DNA of 58,396 nt from Streptomyces sp. SID14436 (GCF_010548465.1 NZ_JAAGMD010000207.1:1-58396); one strand, 5' to 3'; counted from the first letter of the stretch, positions 1-10,861 are shown. Program-made: numbers and translations. The notes: generated by a model not told the origin, from the sequence alone.

Positions 1-1
1 G

Positions 2-322
2 GGCGGCCAGCGGCCCCCCGCCGCACCCGTGTCCGCCGGCCGCACCCGCTACTGGATCGAGATCAACGGCACCCGCCACCAGATCTCCCGGGCGACGCTC
101 GTCCTGGGCCGCAGCACCGAGGCCGACGTGCGGATCGACGACCCCGGCGTCTCCCGCCGGCACTGCGAGATCCGGACCGGAACGCCCTCGACGATCCAGG
201 ATCTCGGGTCCACGAACGGCATCGTGGTGGACGGACAGCACACCACCCGCGCTACGCTCCGCGACGGCTCGCGGATCGTCGTGGGCAGCACCACCGTTAT
301 CTATAGGCAAGCCGAAGGGTGA
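2..322 (+). CDS. fhaA: FHA-domain protein, C-terminal part (FhaA-like), truncated by window edge
   Basis: The reading frame is open from the first bases, so this is the 3' end of a longer gene that starts outside the window; the GTG at 29 is probably internal. The visible part is a complete forkhead-associated fold: the VLGRSTEADVRIDD strand, the phosphothreonine-binding SRRHCEI motif, then DLGSTNGIVVDG. FHA domains bind phosphothreonine on kinase substrates. In actinobacteria the gene at this position encodes FhaA, a DUF3662-FHA protein that binds phosphorylated PASTA-kinase targets such as the MurJ-associated pseudokinase. The DUF3662 half is not visible, so the name rests on the FHA domain and on the following genes fhaB-pstP-rodA-pbpA-kinase. 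fhaB starts 10 bases downstream, which suggests one operon. Confidence 0.85.
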   Translation, partial: GGQRPPAAPVSAGRTRYWIEINGTRHQISRATLVLGRSTEADVRIDDPGVSRRHCEIRTGTPSTIQDLGSTNGIVVDGQHTTRATLRDGSRIVVGSTTVIYRQAEG

Positions 323-332
323 AGCGGGGGCA

Positions 333-845
333 ATGTCAGAGCTGACCCTCACGGTCATGCGGCTGGGGTTCCTGGCCGTACTGTGGCTGTTCGTGATCGT
401 GGCCGTGCAGGTCATCCGGAGCGACCTGTTCGGTACGCGGGTCACCCAGCGCGGGGCACGGCGGGAGGCCGGCCGCGCGCAGCAGGCCGGCCGGCAGACG
501 CCGCCGCCGCAGCGCCAGCAGTCGGGCGGCGGCCGTCGCGGCGGCCGCAACGCCCCCACCAAGCTGGTGGTGACCGAGGGGACCCTCACCGGCACCACGG
601 TCGCGCTGCAGGGCCAGACCATCACCCTGGGCCGCGCGCACGACAGCACCATCGTGCTGGACGACGACTACGCCTCCAGCCGTCATGCCAGGATCTACCC
701 GGACCGCGACGGCCAGTGGATCGTCGAGGACCTCGGCTCCACGAACGGCACCTACCTGGACCGGAACCGGCTGACGACCCCCACGCCGATTTCGCTGGGC
801 GCGCCGATCCGCATCGGCAAGACCGTCATCGAGCTGCGGAAGTAG
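333..845 (+). CDS. fhaB: Membrane-anchored FHA-domain protein FhaB (FipA-like)
   Basis: A protein of 170 residues. Residues about 6-28 form one hydrophobic membrane segment (LGFLAVLWLFVIVAVQVI). A basic, Gln/Arg/Gly-rich linker (about 40-75) leads to a C-terminal FHA domain (about 85-165) with LGRAHDSTIVLDDD, SSRHARIY and DLGSTNGTYLD. The FHA domain should face the cytoplasm and read phosphothreonine. The mycobacterial orthologue (FhaB/FipA) takes part in septal peptidoglycan assembly with FtsZ and FtsQ; that is family knowledge, not seen here. It lies in the operon of the kinase (5634) and phosphatase (939). The ATG follows a purine-rich GAAGCGGGGGCA stretch. Confidence 0.93.
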   Translation: MSELTLTVMRLGFLAVLWLFVIVAVQVIRSDLFGTRVTQRGARREAGRAQQAGRQTPPPQRQQSGGGRRGGRNAPTKLVVTEGTLTGTTVALQGQTITLGRAHDSTIVLDDDYASSRHARIYPDRDGQWIVEDLGSTNGTYLDRNRLTTPTPISLGAPIRIGKTVIELRK

Positions 846-938
846 TGCTACACCAATGAATGAGCGCGAGCGGAGCGAGCACGCATCGCCGGCCCCCACC
901 CAGGGCCGCGGCGCGCTCCCGACCGGAGGGTGGGCAGT

Positions 939-2525
939 GTGGCTCGACACGACCGGCTGTACCCGGAGCCGACTGGCGAGGTGCGCATGAGCCTTTCCCT
1001 GCGCTTCGCCGCCGGATCGCACAAGGGGATGATCCGGGAGGGCAACGAGGACTCCGGTTACGCCGGTCCGCGCCTGCTCGCCATCGCCGACGGCATGGGC
1101 GGCGCCGCGGCCGGTGAGGTGGCCTCCTCCGAGGCGATCTCCACCATCGTCGCGCTCGACGACGACGTCCCCGGCTCCGACCTGCTCACCTCGCTCGGCA
1201 CGGCCGTGCAGCGGGCCAACGACCAGCTGCGCATGATGGTCGAGGAGGACCCGCAGCTCGAGGGCATGGGCACCACCCTGACCGCCCTGCTGTGGACCGG
1301 TCAGCGCCTCGGCATGGTGCACGTCGGCGACTCCCGGGCCTACCTGCTGCGGGACGGCGTCCTGACGCAGATCACCCAGGACCACACCTGGGTGCAGCGG
1401 CTGGTCGACGAGGGCCGGATCACCGAGGAGGAGGCGACCACCCACCCGCAGCGGTCCCTGCTGATGCGGGCCCTCGGCAGCGGCGAGCACGTCGAACCCG
1501 ACCTGTCGATCCGCGAGGTGCGGGCCGGCGACCGGTACCTGATCTGCTCCGACGGCCTGTCCGGCGTGGTCTCCCACCAGACCCTCGAGGACGCCCTGGC
1601 CAGTTACCAGGGCCCCGAGGAGACCGTCCAGAACCTGATCGAACTGGCGCTGCGCGGCGGCGGACCCGACAACATCACGGTGATCGTCGCCGACGTCCTC
1701 GACCTCGACACCGGGGACACCCTGGCCGGGCAGCTGTCCGACACCCCCGTCGTGGTCGGCGCCGTCGCCGAGAACCAGAGCCAGCTCCACGACAACGGCA
1801 TCATGCAGACCCCGGCCGGACGCGCCTCCGGGCTCGGCCGCCGGCGCTCCCAGGGCGGCGGCGAGTTCGGCCCGCCCGGCAGCGGCGACGTGACCGGTTT
1901 CATCCCCACCGACGGCTTCGGCTACGGCGACGACGACTTCACCAAGCCGCGCAAGGGCCGCAAGTGGCTCAAGCGGTCCTTCTTCGGCCTGCTGGCCCTC
2001 GCCGTCGTCGGCGGCGGCCTGTACGGCGGCTGGCGCTGGACGCAGACGCAGTACTACGTCGGCACCAACGAGGACCACGTCGCGCTGTACCGGGGCATCA
2101 GCCAGGACCTGGCGTGGGTGTCGCTGTCGAAGGTCCAGCAGGACCACCCCGAGATCGAACTCAAGTACCTGCCGCCCTACCAGCAGAAGCTGGTCGAGGG
2201 CACCATCCCCGAGAGCGACCTGGCGGACGCCCGGGCGAAGATCGAGGAACTGTCGGTGCAGGCCTCCGCCTGCAAGAAGGCGGCCGAGCGGCGTGCCGCC
2301 GAGAGCGAGAACAACGCGAAGACCGGTGAGGGCGAGGCCGGGGGCACCACGGGAACCACTCCCGCCTCCTTCACGTCCAAGGTCACGCCGACGCCCGACC
2401 CCTCGGGGTCGACGAAGGCGCCGGAGAAGTCCACGCCCCCGTCCACGACCGCACCTGATCCCAGCCCCGGCCCCAGCCTCTCGGAGGAGGAGCAGAAGGT
2501 CGTCTCGCTGTGCGGTAAGCAGTAG
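939..2525 (+). CDS. pstP: Membrane-anchored PP2C-family Ser/Thr phosphatase (PstP)
   Basis: The N-terminal cytosolic PP2C domain carries the metal-binding motifs GNEDSG, ADGMGG, GDSRAYLLRDG, CSDGLSG and GGPDNITVIV. A linker then leads to one membrane segment (FFGLLALAVVGGGLYGGW) and an extracellular tail rich in Thr, Pro and Ser. It should reverse phosphorylation by the PASTA kinase of the same operon. The start is a choice between GTG 930, GTG 939 and ATG 987. GTG 939 is preferred because GGAGGG at 925-930 lies 8 bases upstream and because the YPEPTGEVR segment before the ATG looks conserved from memory of related proteins. Many databases use the ATG. The next gene begins 27 bases downstream. 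Confidence 0.92.
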   Translation: MARHDRLYPEPTGEVRMSLSLRFAAGSHKGMIREGNEDSGYAGPRLLAIADGMGGAAAGEVASSEAISTIVALDDDVPGSDLLTSLGTAVQRANDQLRMMVEEDPQLEGMGTTLTALLWTGQRLGMVHVGDSRAYLLRDGVLTQITQDHTWVQRLVDEGRITEEEATTHPQRSLLMRALGSGEHVEPDLSIREVRAGDRYLICSDGLSGVVSHQTLEDALASYQGPEETVQNLIELALRGGGPDNITVIVADVLDLDTGDTLAGQLSDTPVVVGAVAENQSQLHDNGIMQTPAGRASGLGRRRSQGGGEFGPPGSGDVTGFIPTDGFGYGDDDFTKPRKGRKWLKRSFFGLLALAVVGGGLYGGWRWTQTQYYVGTNEDHVALYRGISQDLAWVSLSKVQQDHPEIELKYLPPYQQKLVEGTIPESDLADARAKIEELSVQASACKKAAERRAAESENNAKTGEGEAGGTTGTTPASFTSKVTPTPDPSGSTKAPEKSTPPSTTAPDPSPGPSLSEEEQKVVSLCGKQ

Positions 2526-2552
2526 GCAAGCCGTGAGAGGCCCTGTCACACG

Positions 2553-3989
2553 ATGAGCAGTACTACCAACCCGTCGGCGCAGCACACGTCCACGATCGGC
2601 GCGATCGGCGCCCCGAGCCGGCGCAACACCGAGCTGGCGCTGCTGGTGTTCGCCGTGGTCATCCCGGTCTTCGCCTACGCCAACGTGGGCCTCGCCATCG
2701 ACGGCACCGTGCCCTCCGGGCTGCTCGCCTACGGGCTGGGCCTCGGGCTGCTGGCGGGCGTCGGCCACCTCGTGGTGCGCAAGTTCGCGCCCTACGCGGA
2801 CCCGCTGCTGCTGCCCCTGGCGACCCTGCTGAACGGTCTGGGGCTGGTCGCCATCTGGCGGCTGGACCAGTCGGAGCGGCTGCAGCAGCTGGCCAAGCGG
2901 GCCTACGGCGCGTTCAGCCCGTCCGCCCCGAACCAGCTGCTGTACTCGGCCATCGGCGTCGCCCTGTTCGTCGCCGTGCTCGTCTTCCTCAAGGACCACC
3001 GCATCCTGCAGCGGTACACCTACATCTCCATGGTGGCCGCCCTGGTCCTGCTGCTGCTGCCGCTGGTGCCGGGCCTCGGCGCCGACGTCTTCGGCGCCAA
3101 GATCTGGATCCGGGTCGCCGGATTCTCCATCCAGCCCGGCGAGTTCGCGAAGATCGTCATCGCGATCTTCTTCTCCGGCTACCTCATGGTGAAGCGGGAC
3201 GCCCTCGCCCTGGCCAGCCGCCGGTTCATGGGCCTGTACCTGCCGCGCGGCCGGGACCTCGGTCCGATCATCACCATCTGGGCGGTCAGCCTCCTCGTCC
3301 TCGTCTTCGAGAACGACCTCGGCACCTCGCTGCTGTTCTTCGGGCTGTTCATCGTGATGCTGTACGTCGCCACCGAGCGGACCAGCTGGATCGTCATCGG
3401 TCTGCTGATGTCCGCCGCGGGCGCCGTGGGCGTGGCCTCGTTCGCCGGGCACGTCCAGCAGCGCGTGGACGCCTGGCTGGACCCGTTCGGCTGCTACGCG
3501 ACCTCCGGCGCCTGCGAGCAGATCGGCCAGTCGATCATGTCCTTCGGTTCGGGCGGTGTCATGGGCACCGGCCTCGGCCAGGGCAACTCCGACCTGATCG
3601 GCTTCGCCGCCAACTCCGACTTCATCTTCGCCACCTTCGGCGAGGAGCTGGGTTTGGCCGGCGTGATGGCGATGCTGCTGCTCTACGGGCTGATCATCGA
3701 GCGCGGTGTGCGGACCTCGCTGGCCGCGCGCGACCCGTTCGGCAAGCTGTTCGCGATCGGCCTGTCCGGTGCCTTCGCCCTCCAGGTCTTCGTGGTCGCC
3801 GGCGGTGTCATGGGTCTCATCCCGCTGACCGGTATGACCATGCCGTTCCTCGCCTACGGCGGTTCCTCCGTCATCGCCAACTGGGCGCTGATCGGCATCC
3901 TGCTGCGCATCAGTGACACCGCCCGACGCCCGGCGCCCGCGCCCGCCACCAACCCAGACGCCGAGATGACCCAGGTGGTCCGACCGTGA
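2553..3989 (+). CDS. rodA: SEDS-family peptidoglycan polymerase (RodA/FtsW/SpoVE type)
   Basis: A 478-residue, highly hydrophobic protein with roughly ten to twelve membrane segments. It has the family pattern of a large loop and the conserved stretches VAGFSIQPGEFAKI, ENDLGTSLLFFG, SDFIFATFGEELG and PLTGMTMPFLAYGGSS. SEDS proteins are glycosyltransferases that polymerise lipid II and work with a cognate class B PBP. The PBP gene overlaps this stop codon (GTGA at 3986-3989), so the pair is probably translationally coupled. Which role it has (elongation RodA or sporulation/division) is not decided by sequence alone; position matches mycobacterial rodA. Confidence 0.93.
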   Translation: MSSTTNPSAQHTSTIGAIGAPSRRNTELALLVFAVVIPVFAYANVGLAIDGTVPSGLLAYGLGLGLLAGVGHLVVRKFAPYADPLLLPLATLLNGLGLVAIWRLDQSERLQQLAKRAYGAFSPSAPNQLLYSAIGVALFVAVLVFLKDHRILQRYTYISMVAALVLLLLPLVPGLGADVFGAKIWIRVAGFSIQPGEFAKIVIAIFFSGYLMVKRDALALASRRFMGLYLPRGRDLGPIITIWAVSLLVLVFENDLGTSLLFFGLFIVMLYVATERTSWIVIGLLMSAAGAVGVASFAGHVQQRVDAWLDPFGCYATSGACEQIGQSIMSFGSGGVMGTGLGQGNSDLIGFAANSDFIFATFGEELGLAGVMAMLLLYGLIIERGVRTSLAARDPFGKLFAIGLSGAFALQVFVVAGGVMGLIPLTGMTMPFLAYGGSSVIANWALIGILLRISDTARRPAPAPATNPDAEMTQVVRP

Positions 3990-5464
3990 ACAAGCCCCTG
4001 CGCCGGATCGCGATCTTCTGTGGGCTCCTCATGCTCGCCCTCATGATCCGTGACAACTGGCTCCAGTACGTGCAGGCCGACGCCCTGCAGAAGAACGAGA
4101 AGAACCGGCGCATCGCCATCGAGCGGTACGCGCAGCCGCGCGGCGACATCATCGTCGACGGCAAGCCGATCACCGGATCGAAGCGGACCTCGGGCAGCGA
4201 CTTCGAGTACAAGCGCACCTACAAGAACGGCCCGATGTGGGCGCCGGTCACCGGCTACGCCTCACAGGCCTTCGGCGCGACCCAGCTGGAGAGCATCGAG
4301 GACGGCATCCTCACCGGCAACGCCGACCAGCTGTTCTTCCGCAACACCCTGGACATGCTGACCGGCAAGAAGAAGCAGGGCGGCAACGTCGTCACCACGC
4401 TGAACTCCGCCGCGCAGAAGGCCGCCTACGAAGGGCTGAAGCGGCAGGGCGGCAAGGGCGCCGTCGCCGCCATCGAGCCGTCCACCGGCAAGATCCTGGC
4501 CCTCGCCTCCTACCCGTCCTACGACCCGTCGTCGTTCGCCGGGAACTCCACCACGACGGACACCGAGGCCTGGCAGAAGCTGCAGAAGAAGAACAACCCG
4601 AACGACCCGATGCTCAACCGGGCCCTGCGCGAGGTCTACCCGCCCGGATCGACCTTCAAGGTCGTCACCGCGGCCGCGGCCCTGGAGCACGGTCTCTACA
4701 AGGACGCCGACGAGAAGACGGACACGCCCCTGCCGTGGGTGATGACGGGGACCCGCACCGAGCTGAAGAACGACGGCAACCTGCCCTGCAAGGACGCCAC
4801 CCTGCGCGAGGCGCTGCGGGTGTCCTGCAACACCGTCTTCGGCAAGATCGGCGCCGACCTCGGCAACGACAAGATGCTCGAGACGGCCGAGAAGTTCGGC
4901 TTCAACGAGGAGCAGTTCACCCCGGTCCGCGCCAACGCCTCCGTCTTCTCCGACGACATGGAGCCCTCGCAGGTCGCGCTGTCCTCCATCGGCCAGTTCA
5001 ACACCGCCACCACCCCGCTGCAGATGGCCATGGTCACCGCGGCCATCGCCAACAACGGCTCGATGATGCAGCCCTACATGGTCGACGCGCTGCAGGCACC
5101 GAACCTGGACACCGTCGAGAAGACCAAGCCGGAGGAGCTGAGCCGGCCGATGGAGGCCAAGAACGCCCAGATCCTCCAGTCGATGATGGAGACGGTCGTC
5201 GAGAACGGCACCGGCGGCAACGCCCGCATCCCGGGCGTCACCGTCGGCGGCAAGACCGGCACCGCCCAGCACGGTGTCGCCAACAGCAAGAACCCCTACG
5301 CCTGGTTCATCTCCTACGCCAAGACCGGTGACGGCGGCTCCCCGGTCGCGGTGGCCGTCGTCATCGAGGACGACGACGCCGTGCGCGGCGACATCTCCGG
5401 TGGCGGGCTCGCCGCCCCGATCGCCAAGGACGTGATGGAGGCGGTCATCAAGGGCAAGCAGTGA
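3986..5464 (+). CDS. pbpA: Class B penicillin-binding protein (PbpA/PBP2-type transpeptidase)
   Basis: 492 residues. A short cytoplasmic tail is followed by a signal-anchor (residues about 8-22), a dimerisation region and a transpeptidase domain with all three active-site motifs: STFK (222-225, nucleophile S222), SCN (280-282) and KTG (423-425). It crosslinks peptidoglycan outside the membrane and is the expected partner of the SEDS polymerase just upstream, which it overlaps by four bases. Length and motif spacing are normal for the family. The 169 bases between this stop and the kinase start hold no gene. Confidence 0.94.
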   Translation: MNKPLRRIAIFCGLLMLALMIRDNWLQYVQADALQKNEKNRRIAIERYAQPRGDIIVDGKPITGSKRTSGSDFEYKRTYKNGPMWAPVTGYASQAFGATQLESIEDGILTGNADQLFFRNTLDMLTGKKKQGGNVVTTLNSAAQKAAYEGLKRQGGKGAVAAIEPSTGKILALASYPSYDPSSFAGNSTTTDTEAWQKLQKKNNPNDPMLNRALREVYPPGSTFKVVTAAAALEHGLYKDADEKTDTPLPWVMTGTRTELKNDGNLPCKDATLREALRVSCNTVFGKIGADLGNDKMLETAEKFGFNEEQFTPVRANASVFSDDMEPSQVALSSIGQFNTATTPLQMAMVTAAIANNGSMMQPYMVDALQAPNLDTVEKTKPEELSRPMEAKNAQILQSMMETVVENGTGGNARIPGVTVGGKTGTAQHGVANSKNPYAWFISYAKTGDGGSPVAVAVVIEDDDAVRGDISGGGLAAPIAKDVMEAVIKGKQ

Positions 5465-5633
5465 CACCGGTCACGTCCGCTTCACATCGGTGCACGTTGC
5501 GGTACCGGTCCTGTATCGGCTGACGCACTTGGCCAGGTCACACAAAACGAGCCGGGTACGGTAGGCCCGGAACGCAGCCTCCGGCCGCACGTACGTGCCG
5601 GCCGGGACCGACGGAGAGGGCTGGTAGGTAGCT

Positions 5634-7643
<2,010 letters not shown>

Positions 7644-7676
7644 CGCACCGCCCGCCGCCGCACGAACGGTACGGCA

Positions 7677-7710
7677 AAGCCCCGGCCCTCCACGTGAGGG
7701 GCCGGGGCTT
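7677..7710. terminator. Bidirectional terminator between the PASTA kinase and the sortase operon
   Basis: A 12-bp perfect inverted repeat, arms AAGCCCCGGCCC (7677-7688) and GGGCCGGGGCTT (7699-7710), with a short loop. It lies between convergent genes and can end both. Confidence 0.8.
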
Positions 7711-7731
7711 CGTCGTACGCGGGCGGTCGAT

Positions 7732-7850
7732 ACGTCGGGGCGGTCGGGACCGTCGGGGCGTTCGGGACCGTCGGGGTGGTCGGGACCGTCGGGGGCGTCA
7801 GGGCTGTCGGAACCGTCGGGCGGTCAGGGCTGTCGGTGCGGTCGGCGCGG
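7732..7850. repeat. Degenerate short tandem repeats (GTCGGGACC / GTCGGGGCG type)
   Basis: About 120 bases of imperfect repeats built on GGTCGGGACCGTCGGGG, with drifting copies toward the sortase stop. They lie between the terminator and the 3' end of the sortase gene. Open frames across them are low-complexity and are probably not genes. Confidence 0.6.
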
Positions 7851-7894
7851 GTGAGAGTGCGCGGTGGTGGGCGGCCGGGGCGCGGGGGCGCCGG

Positions 7895-8656
7895 TCAGCG
7901 CAGTTCCTCGGGCGGCGTCCGCTGCTCGTCGACCTTCTCCGTGCGGACCAGTTCGCCCCAGACGACGTAGCGGTACTTGCTCGTGTACACGGGGGTGCAG
8001 GTCGTCAGCGTGATGTAGTGGCCGGCCTTCTTCGCCCCGGACTCCTTGGGGACCGGGGCGAGGACCTGGACGTTGTACTTCGACGTCTCGGGGAGGACCG
8101 CGTAGGTCTTGTAGACGTACCAGGTGTCCTTCGTCTCGAAGACGATCGCGTCGCCCTTGCCGATCCGGTGGATGCCGTGGAACTTCGCCCCGTGGCCGTC
8201 CCGGTGCGCGGCGAGCGAGAAGTTGCCCTTCTTGCCGGACGTCGGCAGCGTCGCCTTGACGGGGTCGGTGTAGTAGCCGGCGACGCCGTCGTTGAGGACC
8301 TTCATCGACGTGCCCTTCTCGACGAGGATCTCGTCGTCGCTCATCGCGGGCACGTGCAGGAAGCCGATGCCGTCCTTGCTGTCGAAGGAGACGGGACCGC
8401 CGCCGTCCCCGTCGGTCTCCCGGGCCCAGGAGTCGCGCACCTTGTCGGCCTGCTTGCCCGCCGCCCGGTCGGCGACGACGTTCGTCCACCACAGCGAGTA
8501 GACGACGAACAGGCCGAGGACCAGGCCCGTCGTGATGAGCAGTTCGCCGAAGACGCTGACCGCGGTCGCGACGGGACCCATGCGGCGGCGTGCCGGACGC
8601 CGCCGTGACGGGGGCACGGCGGTCTGCTGTTCGGTGTCGTCGGTGGTCGTTGCCAC
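7895..8656 (-). CDS. srtE: Class E sortase
   Basis: 253 residues from the preferred GTG at 8656, which has AGGGGCAAGGGG upstream; an earlier start at 8686 would run into the preceding gene. A cytoplasmic tail and a membrane segment (about 30-55) precede the sortase beta-barrel, with catalytic H151 (LAAHRDGHG), C220 in the class E motif TLTTC, and R229 (SKYRYVVWGE). Class E sortases attach LAxTG-type surface proteins to the wall; in Streptomyces they display long chaplins needed for aerial growth. It follows a second class E sortase by 13 bases. Position suggests the SrtE1/SrtE2 pair, but which is which cannot be settled here. No sorting substrate is encoded nearby. Confidence 0.92.
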   Translation of the reverse strand: MATTTDDTEQQTAVPPSRRRPARRRMGPVATAVSVFGELLITTGLVLGLFVVYSLWWTNVVADRAAGKQADKVRDSWARETDGDGGGPVSFDSKDGIGFLHVPAMSDDEILVEKGTSMKVLNDGVAGYYTDPVKATLPTSGKKGNFSLAAHRDGHGAKFHGIHRIGKGDAIVFETKDTWYVYKTYAVLPETSKYNVQVLAPVPKESGAKKAGHYITLTTCTPVYTSKYRYVVWGELVRTEKVDEQRTPPEELR

Positions 8657-8669
8657 GTTCCCCTTGCCC

Positions 8670-10223
8670 CTAGTTGACGAGCGCATCCGGCTTGCCCTTG
8701 CTGCGCGGCCGTTCCTCCGCCATCTTGCCCCAGACGATCATGCGGTACTTGCTGGTGAACTCGGGGGTGCAGGTCGTCAGCGTGATGTAGCGGCCCGGTC
8801 CGGTGAAGCCCGAGCCCTTGGGGACCGGCTCCAGGACACTGATGTTGCTGGGCGAGGTCACCGGCAGGATCGACGTCATCTTGTACACGAAGTACGTGTC
8901 CTGCGTCTCCACGACGATGGGGTCGCCCGGCTCCAGCCGGTTGATGTAGCGGAACGGCTCCCCGTGCGTGTTGCGGTGGCCGGCGAGCCCGAAGTTGCCG
9001 GTCTTGTCCTCGGGCATGGCCGTCTTCAGCGCGCCCTCGGCGTAGTGGCCGACCATGCCCCGGTCGAGCACCTTCTTGCTGTTGATGCCCTCGGCGATCG
9101 GCACGACCACGTCCAGCTTCGGCATGTGCAGCAGCGCGAAGCCCTGGCCCGGCTCGAAGGCGCCCGGATTCCGCTTGCCGTTCGCCCAGTCGTTCTGGAG
9201 GTCGCTGACCTCCTTGCCGGCCTGCGCCTGCGCCCGCACGTTCGTCCACCACAGCTGGTACGTGACGAACAGCAGCATGAGCACGCCGAAGGTGATGAAC
9301 ACCTCGCCGATGGCGCGGCTCGCGACCACGGCCGCACCCGGCTTGCTCTGGCGGGCACGGCGGCGCGCCTCGACCCGTGACAGGGGCGTCTGCGGCTCGT
9401 CGGAGCCCCGGGACGCCTCGCCCGGCTCGTCATGCCCCGGGGCGGTGCCGCGGCGGCCCTGGCCCCGTCTGGCGGCCTTCCTGCGGGCGGCACGACCGCC
9501 TTCCGCGCCGTCGGCCGCCGTCGCCGTCCCGGTCGGCTCACGGGTCGCGGGCTGCGGCGGGTCCGGGATGCGCAGCGCGACCGTCTCGTCGTCCACGGGC
9601 GGGAGGTACGCCGTCTCCGCGGCGGGCCCCCCGGACGCGGCACCGCCGTAGTCGGCTCCGGCGTGCGCGGGTCCGGCATGGGCGGGTCCGGCATGGGCGG
9701 GTCCGGCGTACGCGGCACCGCCCGGGGCGCCGTTGTACGCGGTCCCGTCGTAGGCCGTGCCGTCGTAGGCGGTGCCGCCCTGGGCCGTTGCGTCGTAGGG
9801 CACCCCGGCGGGGCCCGGGCCCGTGCCGTCGTAGCCCGTCCCGCCGTAGGCCGCGACGTAGGCCGCCCCGCTGTAGGAGCTGTCGGGCACACCGGCGCCG
9901 TAAGTGGTACCGCCCGCGGGCTCCCCCGGGCGCGCTGCGCCGTTCTGGGCGGCTCCGTTGTGGGCGGCCCCGTTGTGGGCGGCTCCGTTGTGGGCTGCCG
10001 CGCCGTAGGGGTCTCCGCCGAACGAGCCCTCGCTGTAGGAGGTCCCGCCGTAGGGGTCCTGCGGGGTGTCGTCGTACCAGCCGTCCCCGAGCGTGCCGGG
10101 CGCCCCGTACGGCTGCTGCCCGTACGGGGTCCCCTGCCCGCCGCCGGAGCCGTAGGAGGAGCCGTCGGTGAACGACTCCCCGTACTCGGCACCGGACTCG
10201 CGCTCGGGGCGCAGCGCGGTCAC
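8670..10223 (-). CDS. srtE: Class E sortase with long repetitive cytoplasmic N-terminus
   Basis: 517 residues from GTG 10223, which overlaps the stop of the upstream amidotransferase gene (GTGA, 10220-10223); the longer frame to 10289 is rejected for that reason. The first roughly 300 residues are Gly/Ala/Tyr/Asn-rich with pentapeptide-period repeats (NGAAH, DGTAY, AGPAH), then a charged segment and one membrane helix. The sortase domain has H416 (GLAGHRNTHG), C485 (TLTTC) and R494 (SKYRMIVWG). The H-C spacing of 69 residues is identical to that of the neighbouring sortase. The catalytic domain should be extracytoplasmic. The repeated tail is far longer than a typical sortase N-terminus and has no known function. 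Confidence 0.9.
   Translation of the reverse strand: MTALRPERESGAEYGESFTDGSSYGSGGGQGTPYGQQPYGAPGTLGDGWYDDTPQDPYGGTSYSEGSFGGDPYGAAAHNGAAHNGAAHNGAAQNGAARPGEPAGGTTYGAGVPDSSYSGAAYVAAYGGTGYDGTGPGPAGVPYDATAQGGTAYDGTAYDGTAYNGAPGGAAYAGPAHAGPAHAGPAHAGADYGGAASGGPAAETAYLPPVDDETVALRIPDPPQPATREPTGTATAADGAEGGRAARRKAARRGQGRRGTAPGHDEPGEASRGSDEPQTPLSRVEARRRARQSKPGAAVVASRAIGEVFITFGVLMLLFVTYQLWWTNVRAQAQAGKEVSDLQNDWANGKRNPGAFEPGQGFALLHMPKLDVVVPIAEGINSKKVLDRGMVGHYAEGALKTAMPEDKTGNFGLAGHRNTHGEPFRYINRLEPGDPIVVETQDTYFVYKMTSILPVTSPSNISVLEPVPKGSGFTGPGRYITLTTCTPEFTSKYRMIVWGKMAEERPRSKGKPDALVN
9655..10012 (-). repeat. 15-bp tandem repeat blocks coding pentapeptides in the sortase N-terminus
   Basis: Three blocks of near-identical 15-bp units: GGGTCCGGCATGGGC type (about 9665-9712), GTCGTAGGCGGTGCC type (about 9745-9780) and GTTGTGGGCGGCCCC type (about 9953-9998). 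They encode AGPAH, DGTAY and NGAAH repeats. Unit length is a multiple of three, so slippage would change copy number without breaking the frame. Confidence 0.75.
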
Positions 10224-10861
10224 GCCGTGGACCTGCCCACGACGGGCGCGAGCCCCGCCGACCTCGCCACCGCGTCCCGGTCGCCGCACTCCGTCAGCCA
10301 GTTGGCGAGCATCCGGTGCCCGTGCTCGGTGAGAACCGATTCGGGGTGGAACTGCACGCCCTCGACGGGCAGTTCACGGTGGCGCAGTCCCATGACGATG
10401 CCGTCGGACGTGCGGGCCGTCACCTCCAGCTCCGCCGGGACCGTCGTCGGCTCGGCGGCCAGCGAGTGGTAGCGGGTCGCGGTGAACGGGGACGGCAGAC
10501 CGGCGAAGACGCCCTTCCCCTCGTGGAGGACGGGCGAGGTCTTGCCGTGCAGCAGCTCGGGGGCGCGGTTCACGACGCCGCCGTAGGCCACCTGCATCGA
10601 CTGCATGCCGAGGCAGACGCCGAACACGGGCACGCCGGTCGCCGCGCAGTGCCGCACCATCTCCACGCAGACGCCGGCCCGCTCGGGGGTCCCGGGGCCG
10701 GGGGAGAGCAGCACGCCGTCGAAGCCTCCCCCACGCGCGTGCGCGGTCGACACCTCGTCGTTGCGCAGGACCTCGCACTCGGCGCCCAGTTGGTAGAGGT
10801 ACTGGACCAGGTTGAAGACGAAGCTGTCGTAGTTGTCGACGACGAGAATGCGCGCGCTCAC
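10220..10861 (-). CDS. pabA: Glutamine amidotransferase, aminodeoxychorismate/anthranilate synthase component II (PabA/TrpG)
   Basis: 213 residues from GTG 10861, the start that gives the family N-terminus ARILVVDNYDSFVFNLVQ and overlaps the upstream stop as GTGA (10858-10861). It is a class I glutaminase with LSPGPGTP, nucleophile Cys in VFGVCLGMQS, and the His/Glu pair in VQFHPESVLTEHG. It would supply ammonia to a chorismate-using partner for folate or tryptophan; no component I gene is in the window, so PabA versus TrpG is undecided (mycobacteria call the gene at this position trpG). It is wedged between a small membrane protein and a sortase, with overlapping stop/start codons on both sides. 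Confidence 0.92.
   Translation of the reverse strand: MSARILVVDNYDSFVFNLVQYLYQLGAECEVLRNDEVSTAHARGGGFDGVLLSPGPGTPERAGVCVEMVRHCAATGVPVFGVCLGMQSMQVAYGGVVNRAPELLHGKTSPVLHEGKGVFAGLPSPFTATRYHSLAAEPTTVPAELEVTARTSDGIVMGLRHRELPVEGVQFHPESVLTEHGHRMLANWLTECGDRDAVARSAGLAPVVGRSTA

Noticed and set aside
336..3452. 1038-codon open frame on the minus strand over fhaB-pstP-rodA
   Set aside because: Mirror of real plus-strand genes; composition (His/Asp/Gly/Gln-rich, no hydrophobic pattern) is that of the antisense of high-GC3 coding DNA.
7694..8608. 304-codon plus-strand frame over the repeats and sortase
   Set aside because: Antisense of the sortase plus low-complexity repeat translation.
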